This document shows, in pieces, positions 10,435 through 21,858 of a stretch of 64,000 nt of DNA. This stretch comes from Flammulina velutipes. Its lineage: Eukaryota; Basidiomycota; Agaricomycetes; Agaricales; Physalacriaceae. The notes below the pieces were generated by a model. It saw only the letters and a list, made by a program, of their open reading frames with translations, was not told the DNA's origin and made no database searches. Position 1 is the stretch's first letter, and each line of letters begins with the position of its first letter. The position numbers and the translations under genes were made by a program. The stretch covers positions 1,860,001 to 1,924,000 of the forward strand of contig CM022377.1 in NCBI GenBank assembly GCA_011800155.1, read 5' to 3'.

Positions 10435-12183
10435 TCAAAAATAGTTGATTGTCGAATGCATGCGAGCCTCTCGCACTAGTATAACGATTCAGAATTTTAC
10501 AAACACACATCGAAACTATCTGAACAAGTACTCACCTTGGACATTCAGCGCCATCCCTTCTTCCTCCAGTAACATAGCCCGCCGACATAATCGGCTAGTC
10601 TTTATGATCTCCAATGCTTCCCATGTACTGATAGCTGCATGACACAGCACGCCACCGCGCTCAACGAGCCCCTTTAAAACGGCAACGAAGTCAAGTTCAA
10701 GACAGCGCAGCCTCACAACACCCATCTCAGAGTAATAGTCCGGGACGCGCCATCTCGACTCGATGGCATCCATCACCTCCAAATAGAGGCTCGCCATTCT
10801 TTCGTGGCTCTCCCCGTATGGGCCATACCAGGGCAGCGTCAGCTTCATCACCTCTAGCTTAGGTGCCAGTGGCAATATAAATTCCTCCGGGTTAGGCCCA
10901 GGCTCGATGAGCGCGAACCTTCGGAATACAGACGAGTATTGCAGGTCTATTTCTAGTCGGGTTAGGGAGGAGCACGACGCGAACGCATTGACCAGAGATC
11001 CGAAAACCCCATGTTGACTTTCGTCTAGAGGGTATATCGTTGTCAACGTCTGTACACGACAGGCGGAGCGGTAGATGAAGTTTTCGACAACTGGACTGGG
11101 GTCGTGCCACCGGTGAGCGTAGTTAAATGTCTTCAGCCTCGGGCAATTGATGAAACGAAGGACGTCGAGAGATTTAACGGAGATCTTCTCCAGATGACGG
11201 CAGGTGAACCTATCCCGTTCAACGGGATCGGGATTACTCCGGGAGTGATGAGTTCGATCTTCGAAGGTGATGAGGTTTGTACACAGCTCGAGTAAGTGGA
11301 GGGTGTTCGAGACGGTGTTTTTGATGCAGGTGAGCTTCAACGACACTGTAGTCAGTTGGGAGTATGGGAGGTGTAGGTATTCTCGGGGAAATGCGAAATC
11401 GGTGTGGAGATGGAGGTCCAACGAAGATAGACGCCGCGCGCGCGTCGAGATGTCAAAAGGACTCAACTTGTAGAATCTGATGTAAGAATTACGCATATCC
11501 CAACGAACGCTCAGCCGAATATGGGTGAGTGAAGAAAGATCGGTCCTCCACCGATACATATGCAAGTCCTCCAAATTAGACCTGATGCGCAGACTACGCA
11601 GACGATCAGCTTCGTTAATGACGCTCTGAATGGGCGCGCCGAGCCAGGAGTTATCAATGTCGAGCGTGAGAGGTGCGCTTCGCGACCAGTGTGAGATCGC
11701 ACTCTCCAAAATGAGTGCCATCTTCCGAGTGTACGGCTCGCCCTCGCGCGGTGTCATGATCGACGCGAAGAGTTCTCCGCATTGGCATACGACGTTTCTC
11801 CACCTCGTGCATACTCTGGCCAACACCCGTGGGCCACCTTTGTCGGGGCCTAAGAGTTTGAAGGGCCTTTCGAAGCTCTGCACGAAAATCATCTCGAGGA
11901 GCTCGGTGGGGAGGAGGTTAATCGGGGAAATAGCAGTTATCTCCGTTTTTGAGGTGGGGGCAGTGTTTTGGGGTGGTTGAGGTTGAGAGTCGACGTACTC
12001 TCGATGAAATGGACAAAGTAGAGAGACGGCGTCTTTCGGTTCCTCTGTTATGGGGAGGGTGATAGGCGATTCGATAAGATGCTGATAGAGAGATGTTTGG
12101 TTATGTAGATCGTCTGTGCTCAAGGTAGAAGAGATCGAGCAATCGTCAGTGAAGTGTGACATGGTCCCGTTTTGGTGGTGCAT
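10435..12183 (-). CDS. F-box-like protein with leucine-rich C-terminal region
   Basis: Probable substrate adaptor of an SCF ubiquitin ligase; substrate unknown. Exons 12183-10536 and 10475-10435. The second exon is inferred from a strong donor (GTGAGT) that cuts the frame after LNVQ and an acceptor giving VREARMHSTINYF; 562 aa. The F-box lies at about residues 89-135 (INLLPTELLEMIF, then VLARVCTRWRNVV). The remainder has loose leucine-rich repeats (SLTHIRLSV, LSSLDLHLHTD, LTTVSLKL). A start at 12183 is chosen as the first ATG of the frame; a second ATG seven codons in is possible. It neighbours another F-box gene on the same strand but the two are not close paralogues. Confidence 0.8.
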
Positions 12184-12567
12184 TATGGCGACGAGGCAGG
12201 ATGATGAGAAAGGAGGTGCTACCAAGATCGTGAAGAGATGATAGAGACGGGAAAACACACACGGACGTGGGAAGGCTTTTTGTATTCAAGTACAGCAATC
12301 ATCTTTGGGAACAAGGTCCGTTGATCATCATGACTAGGACCCACCGGTCCAGAAGACAGAGTACATGTGCAGATGCGATTTGGAGCGCTAATTACTAGAA
12401 TCCTAGATACAACGATGTATATCAGTATCTTTCACCCCTTCACTGAGCATTGAAAAGGACGTCAGGCCACGGATGTTTCCAATCGTGCAAGCAACGATGC
12501 GTGGGAAATTATTTCCATTCAAGACCGTCGGGAGTAAGAAACCTGCTTACTTGTGTGTACCCCGATA

Positions 12568-13841
12568 TCAGTTATACCGATGCCTCATACCCACTCTTAC
12601 ACCCTTCCGTTGAAGCACCGGAAGCCCCTTGCCAATCCATACTTCGACATTGTCACTCGTTGAATGACCCCGAATGTTCAACATGACATTCACCCTCTCC
12701 AGTTTGGCCATGGTCGGCAACGCTAGGACCTGCTCTAACGCCGTCCAATCCAACCACTCGGAGACGTCACCCGGGTCAATCGTACTGACGAGGTCCAGCT
12801 CCATCTGGATCTCGCGTACAGAGTTATGCGGGTGCGGTGCGATGGTCTCCATCATGCGGGATATATACGTCCAGTATGCGTTATTCATCTCGTAGATGCG
12901 TGTGACGAGGTGGATGACTGCAAGGTTCGTACAGTGCGCGAGACTGAAGACTTGTGGAATTTCGCCGACTGGCAAATGGATGAGTGAGAGATATAACGTG
13001 GAAGTAGGATGCTCTTACAATAGATACATTCCTCGAGGGTGAGCTTCTTGAGATACGGGGTGAGGATTTCGGTGGCTGCAGAGCGGATGTCGAATGAACA
13101 GTTGGAGGGGACTTTGATGGACAGCTCTGTTAGGTTTGCGACGTCGATGATAAAGGATGGTCTGAGCATGTAGGTGGCAAGACATGGAGTGAGGGAAATA
13201 GACAAGGATTGTAGGTGCCGTGGCCTGCGTTCGGAAACCTTCAATTCGGACAGCTGGATAGTCTCGCACGGCTTATCATGCCAAAAGGCAGGCAGCGAAA
13301 AGCTTGTGAGGGACGATCCGTCCAGAAGAGAGAATAACGTATGACACGAGTCTATGAGGAGGCCAGCCAGCTCAACGCGGATCATGTTGGGGGACGCGAA
13401 GATCGCGCCTATTGAGCGCTTTAAGTCGTCCGACGCGCGATCCCAGCGAAAGACATGTGTAAAGTCGCTGTCTCCGAAATGATAGCCTTCGCTTGTCAGA
13501 GCGAAGAACTTGAGACTCGGGGCGACTCTTTGGATGACATACGGAAGGAAGGTGTCTTTGGCGATCCACGTGTCGTCGTTGTAATGCCGTGGATCGTGCG
13601 GAATGGGGTCGAGTATGTCCAATCGACGTACGAGCGGCGCGACGTCGGCGTCTCGGCCTAGCAGCGAGTAAAACCGCTGGCATTCTACAGTGCTGGATAA
13701 CAGGACCGTTGAGAATAGATGCGCCCTACAACGCGATCGGAAAGAGTGGCAAACGATGGAACAGGCGAGAAGGGAAGATTTGTCGGGAACGACTTGGTCG
13801 ATTATGCAGTCGATGAGTTCTTGTGGTAGGATGCTCGCCAT
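12568..13841 (-). CDS. F-box-like protein
   Basis: Probable SCF adaptor. Exons 13841-13019 and 12968-12568; 1224 nt, 407 aa. The F-box is at the very N-terminus (ILPQELIDCIIDQVV, SLLACSIVCHSFRSRCRAHLF). The middle and C-terminus hold irregular leucine-rich segments such as LTELSIKVPSNCSF and LKKLTLEECIY. The single intron splits the codon after ECIY. The architecture, a short N-terminal F-box followed by an LRR-like body, is common in mushroom-forming fungi, where such genes are numerous and fast evolving. Confidence 0.82.
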
Positions 13842-14229
13842 AGGTGGTACACGAGGTTGTAGATGCGCTTCGTCTTGCTAGTAGAGAACAAGGATCAGCG
13901 AATGCCATTACATACTTCCTCGTTCTCGGTCACAAGTGATGGTCACGGCATTCATACGTTCGGCCCTCGCGAATTGGGGGGATACTATCGTAACGTAGTA
14001 TAGCCTTTTCAAGGAGACCTGCAGAGACCACCTCTGAGCTGGAGGCGCAAGGGGCTACGAGACGGATACAAATTCTTGTTTAAATTTTAAAAAGCGAATT
14101 TTACTTCCGTCTCGGACCGGAGTTGATAAGATAAGCAATATTTTAAGCTTGGCATCAGGTCAGATTCACTTTTGGCGTCTAACTTCCATGTCCTTTAACG
14201 ACCAAAAAAAATCTCAACCACACCCAGCC
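13842..14229. other. Intergenic (divergent promoter region)
   Basis: Region between two divergent genes; no supported coding frame or RNA gene. Confidence 0.6.
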
Positions 14230-14937
14230 ATGGAAATTCTCGAAGTAGAAGATGAAGACGCCCGCCACCGCCGTCTAGGTCAGCGTCTGGTGTGACTGTT
14301 ACCCCTACTTAACTAATCTCATACTCAGAGGCATTCATGCACAAACTGGACTCGAATTCCCGACCAGCAATGGCTTCAGCCCACTCATTCCCACCTGCAT
14401 TTGACTTTGGCGACAGGAAGACATACGCAATGGATCCCCCCAGCGAACGTGAGTAGATGAACACCTCAACCACAAAAACGCCGCAGCTCAATGCTATCGT
14501 AGTTCTAGCTCGAGTCCAGAGCTTCTTGCCACAAATAGAGGCGTCCAATGTGGTCCTGTCCCAGGCGTACGAATCAGACCCCAAGAGCGTCGACATTGAG
14601 AATGTCGCAGAAGATGCAGAGCATTACATCGAGATGGTGCGTCTCTCCATGTCTAGATTACAGCCCCTTGTTCACGTCGTCTGCCTTACAGAACTTGGGT
14701 CTCGGAGTGTTCGAACAACGTAACGACGAACACCGGGACTTTGAGATGGGCGCGTCGTCATCTTCCTCCTCCGAATCAGACGAGGACATCTCCGATACTG
14801 ACACTGATGACTCTTCTGAAATTATAACCTCCCACTCGGCCTCCCCTCGCGTTATCAAACCTCTCCCCAAGCGCACCTGGTCAGGAAAGAGCCCTCAGAT
14901 CGTCGTCTTGGGAGACGGCGCTCCTGGCTCTCTTTGA
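14230..14937 (+). CDS. NOPCHAP1-like (DUF4598) small acidic protein
   Basis: Likely nucleolar assembly factor for box C/D snoRNPs, by resemblance to NOPCHAP1. Exons 14230-14278, 14329-14448, 14503-14636, 14692-14937 give 549 nt, 182 aa. The core reads ELLARVQSFLPQIEASN, then IENVAEDAEHYIEMNLGLG, which matches my recollection of the DUF4598 core (xVQxFLPQ...IExNLGLGVxE). The C-terminal half is acidic and Ser-rich. The second intron was placed at acceptor 14502, not at the nearer AG at 14486, because only that keeps the frame. The family call needs a profile search; the gene structure itself is well supported. Confidence 0.65.
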
Positions 14938-15126
14938 ATGTGTTGCGCGGCGGTTTGATCTTTTTCCTTGTGTATATCTATCATGTATCCGTACTGCGTT
15001 CTTAGTTTTATACAGCTCCATTCTCTTCCATCTTTCGGGCATGAATGTTCCAGGCTGCGACGACGGTAGATATAGCCAGTCAAATCTCTTCGACTACGAT
15101 ACCCGTTTCATATTCATCGACATCAT

Positions 15127-16338
15127 CTACCACACTTCCTTCTGCGATGGACTTAGCCAATACACACTGCCCTCCGTTCTTGTCCATGCTGCGATGGTAT
15201 ATGCATAACCAACCACTCCCATGATATACGCGAAGAAGATAACTGCGGCCGTCAGGTTACTAAACATTGGATAGAACGAATGTCATACCGTTCTTCCTTT
15301 TGGGAAAATCTTTCATCTCTGACGCGGGTGTAGGAAAGCCCATGATGTTGCAGAAGACGTGCGACGTAATTGGCGGTAGAATCGAGCCAGTTCTCAAGAA
15401 GAGGTAGGAGCAATGGAACCCAAAAAGTGTGGTGTAGGCCAATTGAAACACTGGACTCTTGATTAGGCTAATCGAATCAGAAAGAGAATGGTAAATACTT
15501 ACAGACTATCAGTAGTGCGTGCTTGAAAGCAGCGGAAGTTCCACCGAGACGGTTATAAATGTCCCATCCGTGGTGGACGTGCGCTACACCCCTATAGTTC
15601 TGAGAAAGGTCTTTGCAGGTGGATCAGGTATTCTTACCTAGGCCGAACCACAAAGGTGTGAGGAATATCATCTTCGTGCTAGATGCCCCGCAAAGGTGAT
15701 ACATAGACAGTGCGCAGGCTCTGAACGCGATTTCCTCGGTGATTGGAGCCTGCACAAAGGTGAGACACATTGCAGTGGTTTGGGGAGGGGAACATACCAG
15801 CACGACGTTACGCAGTCCTACCATGTTCACGTATTGTTTCGTAAACCGAGCAGTAGTCCATTGTGAATGGAATGGTAGGGCCTGGTACAGATGCATGGCA
15901 TAGAGAGGCCCCAGGAAGAGCATTGGAGTGACTAGGTGGGAAAGAAGGGGATGGGGTGTTATGAATCCCAGGCGATGTAGAGCGTCCCAAAGGATTTCTG
16001 CTTTCGAGCTGGATGGCTGAATCCATATTGGTCAATATTGTCAGAACTGGTGAAAGGAAACACACCGCTAATTTCAATAGAACGACGTAGCATGCTATAC
16101 AGGATGATATAGTGGCTATGGATACTGCCAGAAGACGCGCGCGAATGACGTCTGGATCGTCGCGCCCTCGTTCATTGCTTTGTTTCGGCTGTTCCACACC
16201 TGGCGGGGTTGTCGATGATTTAGAGAAAGACAGGCGCGAGTTCTTTGAGACGTAGATTGAGCCGACATAGGAGCAAGCAAAATATGTAGCAAGCCAAGTG
16301 GCCTGGGTGACCGTGAGTGGTGGTGTAAGGAAAGCCAT
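15127..16338 (-). CDS. rce1: CAAX prenyl protease 2 (RCE1)
   Basis: ER-membrane endopeptidase that removes the last three residues of prenylated CAAX proteins such as Ras and a-factor-type pheromones. Six exons: 16338-16066, 16016-15798, 15749-15638, 15583-15503, 15450-15289, 15242-15127; 963 nt, 320 aa, close to human RCE1. Catalytic motifs are intact: EEIAFR (Glu169, Glu170, Arg174), FGLAHVHH (His203, His206) and SHVFCN (His259, Asn263). Several hydrophobic segments are seen, including the N-terminal WLATYFACSYVGSIYV and the C-terminal VIFFAYIMGVVGYAYTI. The start lies 93 bases from the start of the divergent coiled-coil gene, so they probably share a promoter. Confidence 0.93.
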
Positions 16339-16431
16339 GCGTTACCCTTGTCCTTTGTTTCTGACGCCCATCTGCTCGGCGCTTTCTTCTTCTTCGTTCG
16401 CGCGCTTATCGCGTTGAAAAGGTCTACCATA

Positions 16432-17984
16432 ATGGCGACCAACTCGACCAATTGGCATTCCATACGGCCATGGATTCCGCCACTGACACTGTCGGTGCGA
16501 GAAATCACGTCCGTGTCGGTTACATTCATTCTATCGGCAACTCCATCTGGAGAAACGGACTCTTTACTAGCGGGTTTAGGCCTCGATCCACCCGAAGCCG
16601 AGCACGACGAGGACAGCGACGACGAACACAAGAAGGCGTCGGTCGTGTCCAGTGCACTTGCGGGCGGTCTTTCTGTTGAAGTTGACCGATCCTTGTGGCG
16701 GCGAGTCTTCATTCGCATAGACGAAAAGGCCGATGAAGCAGTTATCATCATATACGGACTCATGCCTGGCCGACAGTACGATGTGGATCTCGAGCTGGTA
16801 CAAGGTGGACAAAAGAACAGACTGGAGAGACGCGTTGTGACAGCCGAGGGCGGTGAGTTTTGTCTGCTCTTGTTTTGCCTCGCTGACTCCTCCTGGCGGT
16901 AAGTAGATGCAAGTACTTCTGAGCACCCTGCAGATAGCCCTGACGCCACCACCAACTCGGAGCACGCTTCCAATCCCATGGACCAGGTGTTATCTTCTCC
17001 CACGTCCTCTCCAGTACCTGTTGCACCTGCGGCGACCTCTCCGGGCTTCACGCCTCTTACGCTAGAAGATCGACTAAATCAGCTACAGCACACGCTTGGC
17101 GTCATGACCGCGGAACGCGAATCTCTATCCGCAACTCTCAAATCAGCTCGTCGGGACGCACAGAAAGCTGACGCGAACGTCCGCTCCGAGATTGACGCCT
17201 TGAAGAGGGCATCAGAGAAACACGCTGCAGCAGAGCATCGTGCGAAGCAGAAGGTCCTCGCGTTGCAGGAGTCTGTGAAACGCGCTCAATCGTCCTCCAA
17301 GGACATCTACCAGGAGGTGACAGAGATCGAGGAGAGTCTTCCCGAGTTAAACAAACAGAGAGTGGAGAGGGAGAAGGAATACAAGAAGGTCAAGGAAGAG
17401 ATGGAAAGATTACGGAAAGCTAAAGAGGAGGAGAAGGAGAAGGAACGCAAGCGGATAGACTCGCTGAACGGCGAGCTGGCGGGTCTGACCCACAAATTGG
17501 AGAAACTTCACGTGAGACGGGAGAAGCTGGAGACCGCGACGATTCCGGACCTGGAGGAGCAGCTACGGGCGGTGGAGTTGGAGATCGAAGCTGAGCAGCC
17601 CTTTTCTGCAGACCCGTTCGAGGATCCTGCCCTAGCGCAAAACTCGAACGTTCATCGACGGGAAGGAGGGCCGTGGGGAAACCCGCCGAAGCATTCACAG
17701 CGGTCTTCATCTTTGCATTATACGAAGGCGCCTGCTTTACTCATAAATCCACATCGACAGTCCTCCCTCAAGGCGAATGTTACGACTTCCAACTCGCATT
17801 CGAACTCGAGTTCTGGATCTTTGACGTCTCCTTCGCAACCATTGACCTCGACGTCGACATTGTCGAGCCGGGCACCACCGTTCGAGCCTGGAAAACCGAT
17901 GCGACAATTGGTGAGTGACCCGTGGTTCGATGTGGGGTTAAAGGTCTGACTTTTTCCTAGTGGAATCCGCATAATGCCCCATAA
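16432..17984 (+). CDS. Coiled-coil protein with N-terminal fibronectin-III-like segment
   Basis: Function not established. Exons 16432-16852, 16934-17910, 17961-17984; 1422 nt, 473 aa. The last exon is inferred from the strong donor GTGAGT after MRQL and gives the ending WNPHNAP. The first exon contains a beta-rich segment (VFIRIDEKADEAVIIIYGL, MPGRQYDVDLELV) like a fibronectin-III or Ig fold, interrupted by an acidic loop. Residues of about 170-350 form a long charged coiled coil (LEDRLNQLQHTL to AVELEIEAEQ). The tail is Ser/Pro-rich. The coiled coil resembles that of fungal AcrB-type ubiquitin-signalling proteins, but I see no membrane segments, so this is only a suggestion. Confidence 0.6.
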
Positions 17985-18252
17985 GCTTAGCAAGAGCCAG
18001 TCGACAGTTGAGGGTTGATGAACATTCGCATGTTGTCAGAACACATCTTGGGTTGGCCTCGGATGTGTGGCAAGAGCACGCCAGAGGAGTTGGAAGTGGT
18101 TCTCGCTATATATTTCTACGACATTGAGGATCCAGTATTATGTCTGTCTGCTGTCGACTACAGCGGTCACTTCAATACATAAACCATAATTATAAACCTG
18201 TGCAGAGTACAACTTGAAGAGTAGGGAAGTATCTAATAATCTATACTGCGCC

Positions 18253-20395
18253 TCAAACAGAAGCTCCCCACCATCCCGGGGAACAAAAATCCAACACCGT
18301 AACCCGATCACTTTCGCCAGAGACGTAGCACGCTCGTCCTATCGTCTCATCCCATGTAATGCTCGAAATTCCGTTCTTGCAAAGATGAATCTCATCAGCC
18401 AAGTTCACTATCGGTCCCATTGCATTGTCCGGAAACTTGAATGCCTTTCTACCCTTGGCCAGCACTGGTTCTGGAGTGCGCTGCGAGTCCACGCTGCAGA
18501 GGCTGGCCATGGATATACGGTCCTCGCTGACATATCGTTCGAAAAGCAGAGGTTTTGGCGAGCAAGAATGGTCCTCGAATGATGATCCCCACAGCAAACA
18601 TCGATGAACAGCGGGAACGAGATGTAGGTTGATATTCGTGGGCCCTACCATCATTTTTGTGTGCATGTCGTTACTAGATTCGCTGAGCTTATATTCCCAC
18701 TTCACGGCTGGCACCCCGTCGACATCTTCGTCAACCATAATGACCTCGGATGGCCAGATCGTGAAATGGTGCATTTCTTGCTCTGCCGGACGGCGGATCG
18801 TTACGTACATCGAGATGGGTGGTGGGCTAGCAGGAGGCGGGTTGAGTGCTGGGAATATCGAAGGGCGGTAGTGGTCGGAGATTTGGTAATCAGTGACAGA
18901 GCCATGGTGTGGGATACGTGTGGGGGTTCCTACGGCGTTCATAGCGGCTGTGGTCCCTTGCGCCGGAAAGTTGTATAGTTCAAACATATGTAGATTGACT
19001 TCAGGTTCAGGCCGAGTTCGTGCTATTCTGACCATAAGAATTTGGCGTTGCTTTGGGAGGACCCGGATACGGTAAATCCGATGTGGCGTGTTCTAACTCG
19101 TCAGCTTTGCGTCTATGGAAGGGATGATGAAATACATACCAAGTTCTGCACTCTGTTGGGGTAGATGGAAAAAGAAATGGCGGGACCATCGGGGCCGTCG
19201 ATTCGCATAACGCTCACTCCGTCAGGAGGTTGATTGTTTTTAGTATGCTTCGGCTGTGTAACGAACCCCACATGAGGACTTCCTTCCAATTCGAACAGTA
19301 CGGGATCCCATATCCGGATCTGCTGCAAACTGTGCTGAGCGACGTGTTTGAAGATGTCCATATTCTCCATGGTATAGTCGGCATTGGGGTTTAGAGCCGC
19401 CTCCAGTTCATCTATGGGTATGAACTTGCAGACGAGTTCGAACTCTTGTGGATATGTCTCCTCTTCGTCAAGGACATCATATCCTACATCATCTAAATCA
19501 ACACATCTGTTACGAGGTGAACTTCAGAGCGTGAAGTTTGTCATGGAACTCACGGTTGGCGGTCGAGGGGCTCGTCACTTGGACCTGCTGGTAAGTCTGG
19601 CCCATATCTCAAAGCCCACGTACGTCGTACAAACGATATCATGATCCCTTTATGACCGTTGAAAGTCATGTACTTGGAATCCAGCGAGTATGCCCTGCTC
19701 TCGAGGACAGTGGAAGCGAACATCTGGTCATCGCTATCGAGCTGCGTGATGACAAGACCATACTTCCTCCGAGTCTTTGGGCTGAAGGCGGGACGCGCTA
19801 CAGACAAGACCAGATGTTTGCCTCCCAGGAGTATTTTGGTGTCCAAGACGTTCAAGTTTTGGACACTGAAGGACGTAGACCCGAATATCCGCGTGCTTTC
19901 TCCCCGAAAGTTGTCATCGATTGAAATCGCCCGAGTGACTTCTCTCTCGGGCTTGTTGAAGTCTAGAATCGGAGGCAAGGGAAGACTAGTTATTCCCCCG
20001 AGGATTCCCTTCCAGACAAGACGTTCATGGGTAAGCGCGAAGAGCAGTTTATTGACCTGTTAAGACGCGTCAGATGTGGTTCCAGATATGGTAAGGAAAG
20101 GACGAACCCTTCGAAGACTAATTATGTCTTCAGCACAGAGCAGGGGAAGGATAGATATGACAATGATGTCGATGCTCAGACGTCCGAAAAAACTTGTTGG
20201 GTGCTTCTTGTTGGCGAGGATAAGCTGGGCGAGAGATGGCGAAGAATTTCTGAGCCACTGGGGAAACATGGAGGAATTAAGGGTGTTATGATAGAAATAC
20301 TGGTCGCCATCATGGTGGTTAAGAAGTACAGAAGCGGAGTTTGAATTTATGTCGAGCCTTTCTTCTCCTTCTGGTTGAATGTACACCTTGTACAT
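18253..20395 (-). CDS. F-box protein with propeller-like C-terminus
   Basis: Probable SCF adaptor. Exons 20395-20108, 20056-19554, 19506-19140, 19092-18253; 1998 nt, 665 aa. The F-box is at about residues 70-110 (LSIDIIVISILPLLCAEDII, then LRRVNKLLFALTHERLVWKG across the first intron). The rest is beta-rich, with repeated hydrophobic strands and a closing SSITWDETIGRACYVSGESD, a pattern I associate with mushroom F-box proteins that carry a WD-like or propeller C-terminus. The frame is clean through four exons. Substrate unknown. Confidence 0.8.
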
Positions 20396-20759
20396 CCTGT
20401 CTTGTCCGAAAAAGGGTAAGCGTTATGAACAACACCTCCAAAGTCCTGTATGTGCATCAGAATGGATTCGGAACCGCGAGACTTTACAGAACTTTTACAT
20501 ACTCGTTTTGCCTTCGCTCCTTCACCGTCAATAATTCATCAACCAAGCCATTAATGGCAGACGTACAAATCCTCTCGACCATGTCCCACTGTGAGCCGTC
20601 CGAAAGGTTTGCGCATCGGTGCCACTCAAATTATAAGGCTCGATTAGCCGTAACTTCAGGTGATGGCGACAGCGTCTGACCAGACCACTTCCAGCTCGTT
20701 GTCCACAGTCGGCATCCACCAGGACATCCAAGATGCAGAGCTCTGGGCCATAAGGTCGT
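20396..20759. other. Gap, possibly 3' part of the next minus-strand gene
   Basis: The minus strand of 20528-20757 reads SSASWMSWWMPTVDNELEV in one frame and could be a last exon of the unidentified gene at 20760-21762, but I could not connect it with good splice sites. Confidence 0.3.
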
Positions 20760-21762
20760 TCAACACCTTAAAGAGGATGCCACGAGGGTACTGCTGTCAT
20801 TGGGTGATATCGTGATATCGTTGTCCTTTTCGGTGCTGGATAAATTGACGATCCTATCTTCCCATAGACGAAGAGTGTTCATTCTAGGTCGTGACGACGA
20901 AACATTTCCTCCCATGCACTGGGCGTAACTGATAGCCCGAAGCCCACACGGTCGCGAGCATGGCGAGATATGTTGTGTCTTTCGACTCTTGTGCATACGG
21001 AGGAGCACTCGTTCGTCGAATTCCTTCGTGCCGAAATCGCCCGTATACCGTCTGATTAAGTATACAATTAATGAAGCCATGAACGGGAAGCGCACATTTT
21101 CGTAGGTGGCTTCAGAGTGATGTCTCTGACGGAACCATCGACAATATGAGCTGGTACCCGATGGCAATGTCTCTGGGAGGGCAATGGGAGCCATCTCTAG
21201 TGCAGTTATCGCAGATCCCAGGCGACGAAATGAAGCATCCAGAATAATGCCAACGGATAGCTCGGCAGATGTATCGAGGAATGGGAAACAATAGGTTTGT
21301 AGAGAAATCCGGTCACCGGTGGAGATGATTCCCGAGTGCTCTCTGTCCGAGGCATCTCTTGTCGTTGAGCGCCCCAGAGCCAGGTTGAGTTCGTCTCGTG
21401 TCGGTTTGGATGTTTCGTCAAACTCGAAGATGCGACGTAGAGTGCATACTGCGCTTGCCTTTCAAGACATGCCTGGTGCGTGGTCAGCGTTGTGCTAGGG
21501 ATATTGGAAGCGGGCAATACCTGGTAGACTCGTTCTCGGGTTATGTCCATGTCTCTCTTGACCTAAAGAGCATATTATTACTAAGTCCCCAGTGCAACAA
21601 ATGATTGAACGTTTCACACCTCGCAGTGAATTTCTGGTCGCCGATAGATGTCTGTTTGCACGCATTCTCCATGTCTTTAACGTTCTGCATAGCGGTAAAA
21701 GCCAAGAGGGATTGGCTGAGTATTTGGCAGTTGTTATGATAGTGGTGGCCCATTTTAGGCAC
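20760..21762 (-). CDS. Unidentified protein-coding gene, exon structure partly resolved
   Basis: I do not recognise the product. From about 21465 down to 20760 the minus strand is open for some 235 codons, with protein-like composition: LRRIFEFDETSKPTRDELN, SAELSVGIILDASFRRLGSA, VRFPFMASLIVYLIRRYTGD. Upstream fragments 21762-21548 (GHHYHNNCQILSQSLLAF) and 21550-21515 (DITRERVYQ, donor GTATTG) are probably earlier exons, but I could not fit a splice between them. The reading ends SSLRC then stop at 20760, and a further exon is possible. No zinc finger, signal peptide or clear membrane segment is visible. The length of the open frame makes chance unlikely; boundaries are uncertain. Confidence 0.45.
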
Positions 21763-21858
21763 AGTGGTCAGTGCGCACGCGGACTTTCAACCAACTGATC
21801 AAAGTCACGGTTGAGATTTCAACATGCCCTAACCTCTTTTCTCCCTTCCACCACCACC

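Noticed and set aside
14449..14502. Frameshift in the NOPCHAP1-like gene
   Set aside because: Using the acceptor at 14502 and not 14486 gives a continuous frame and a better match to the family core.
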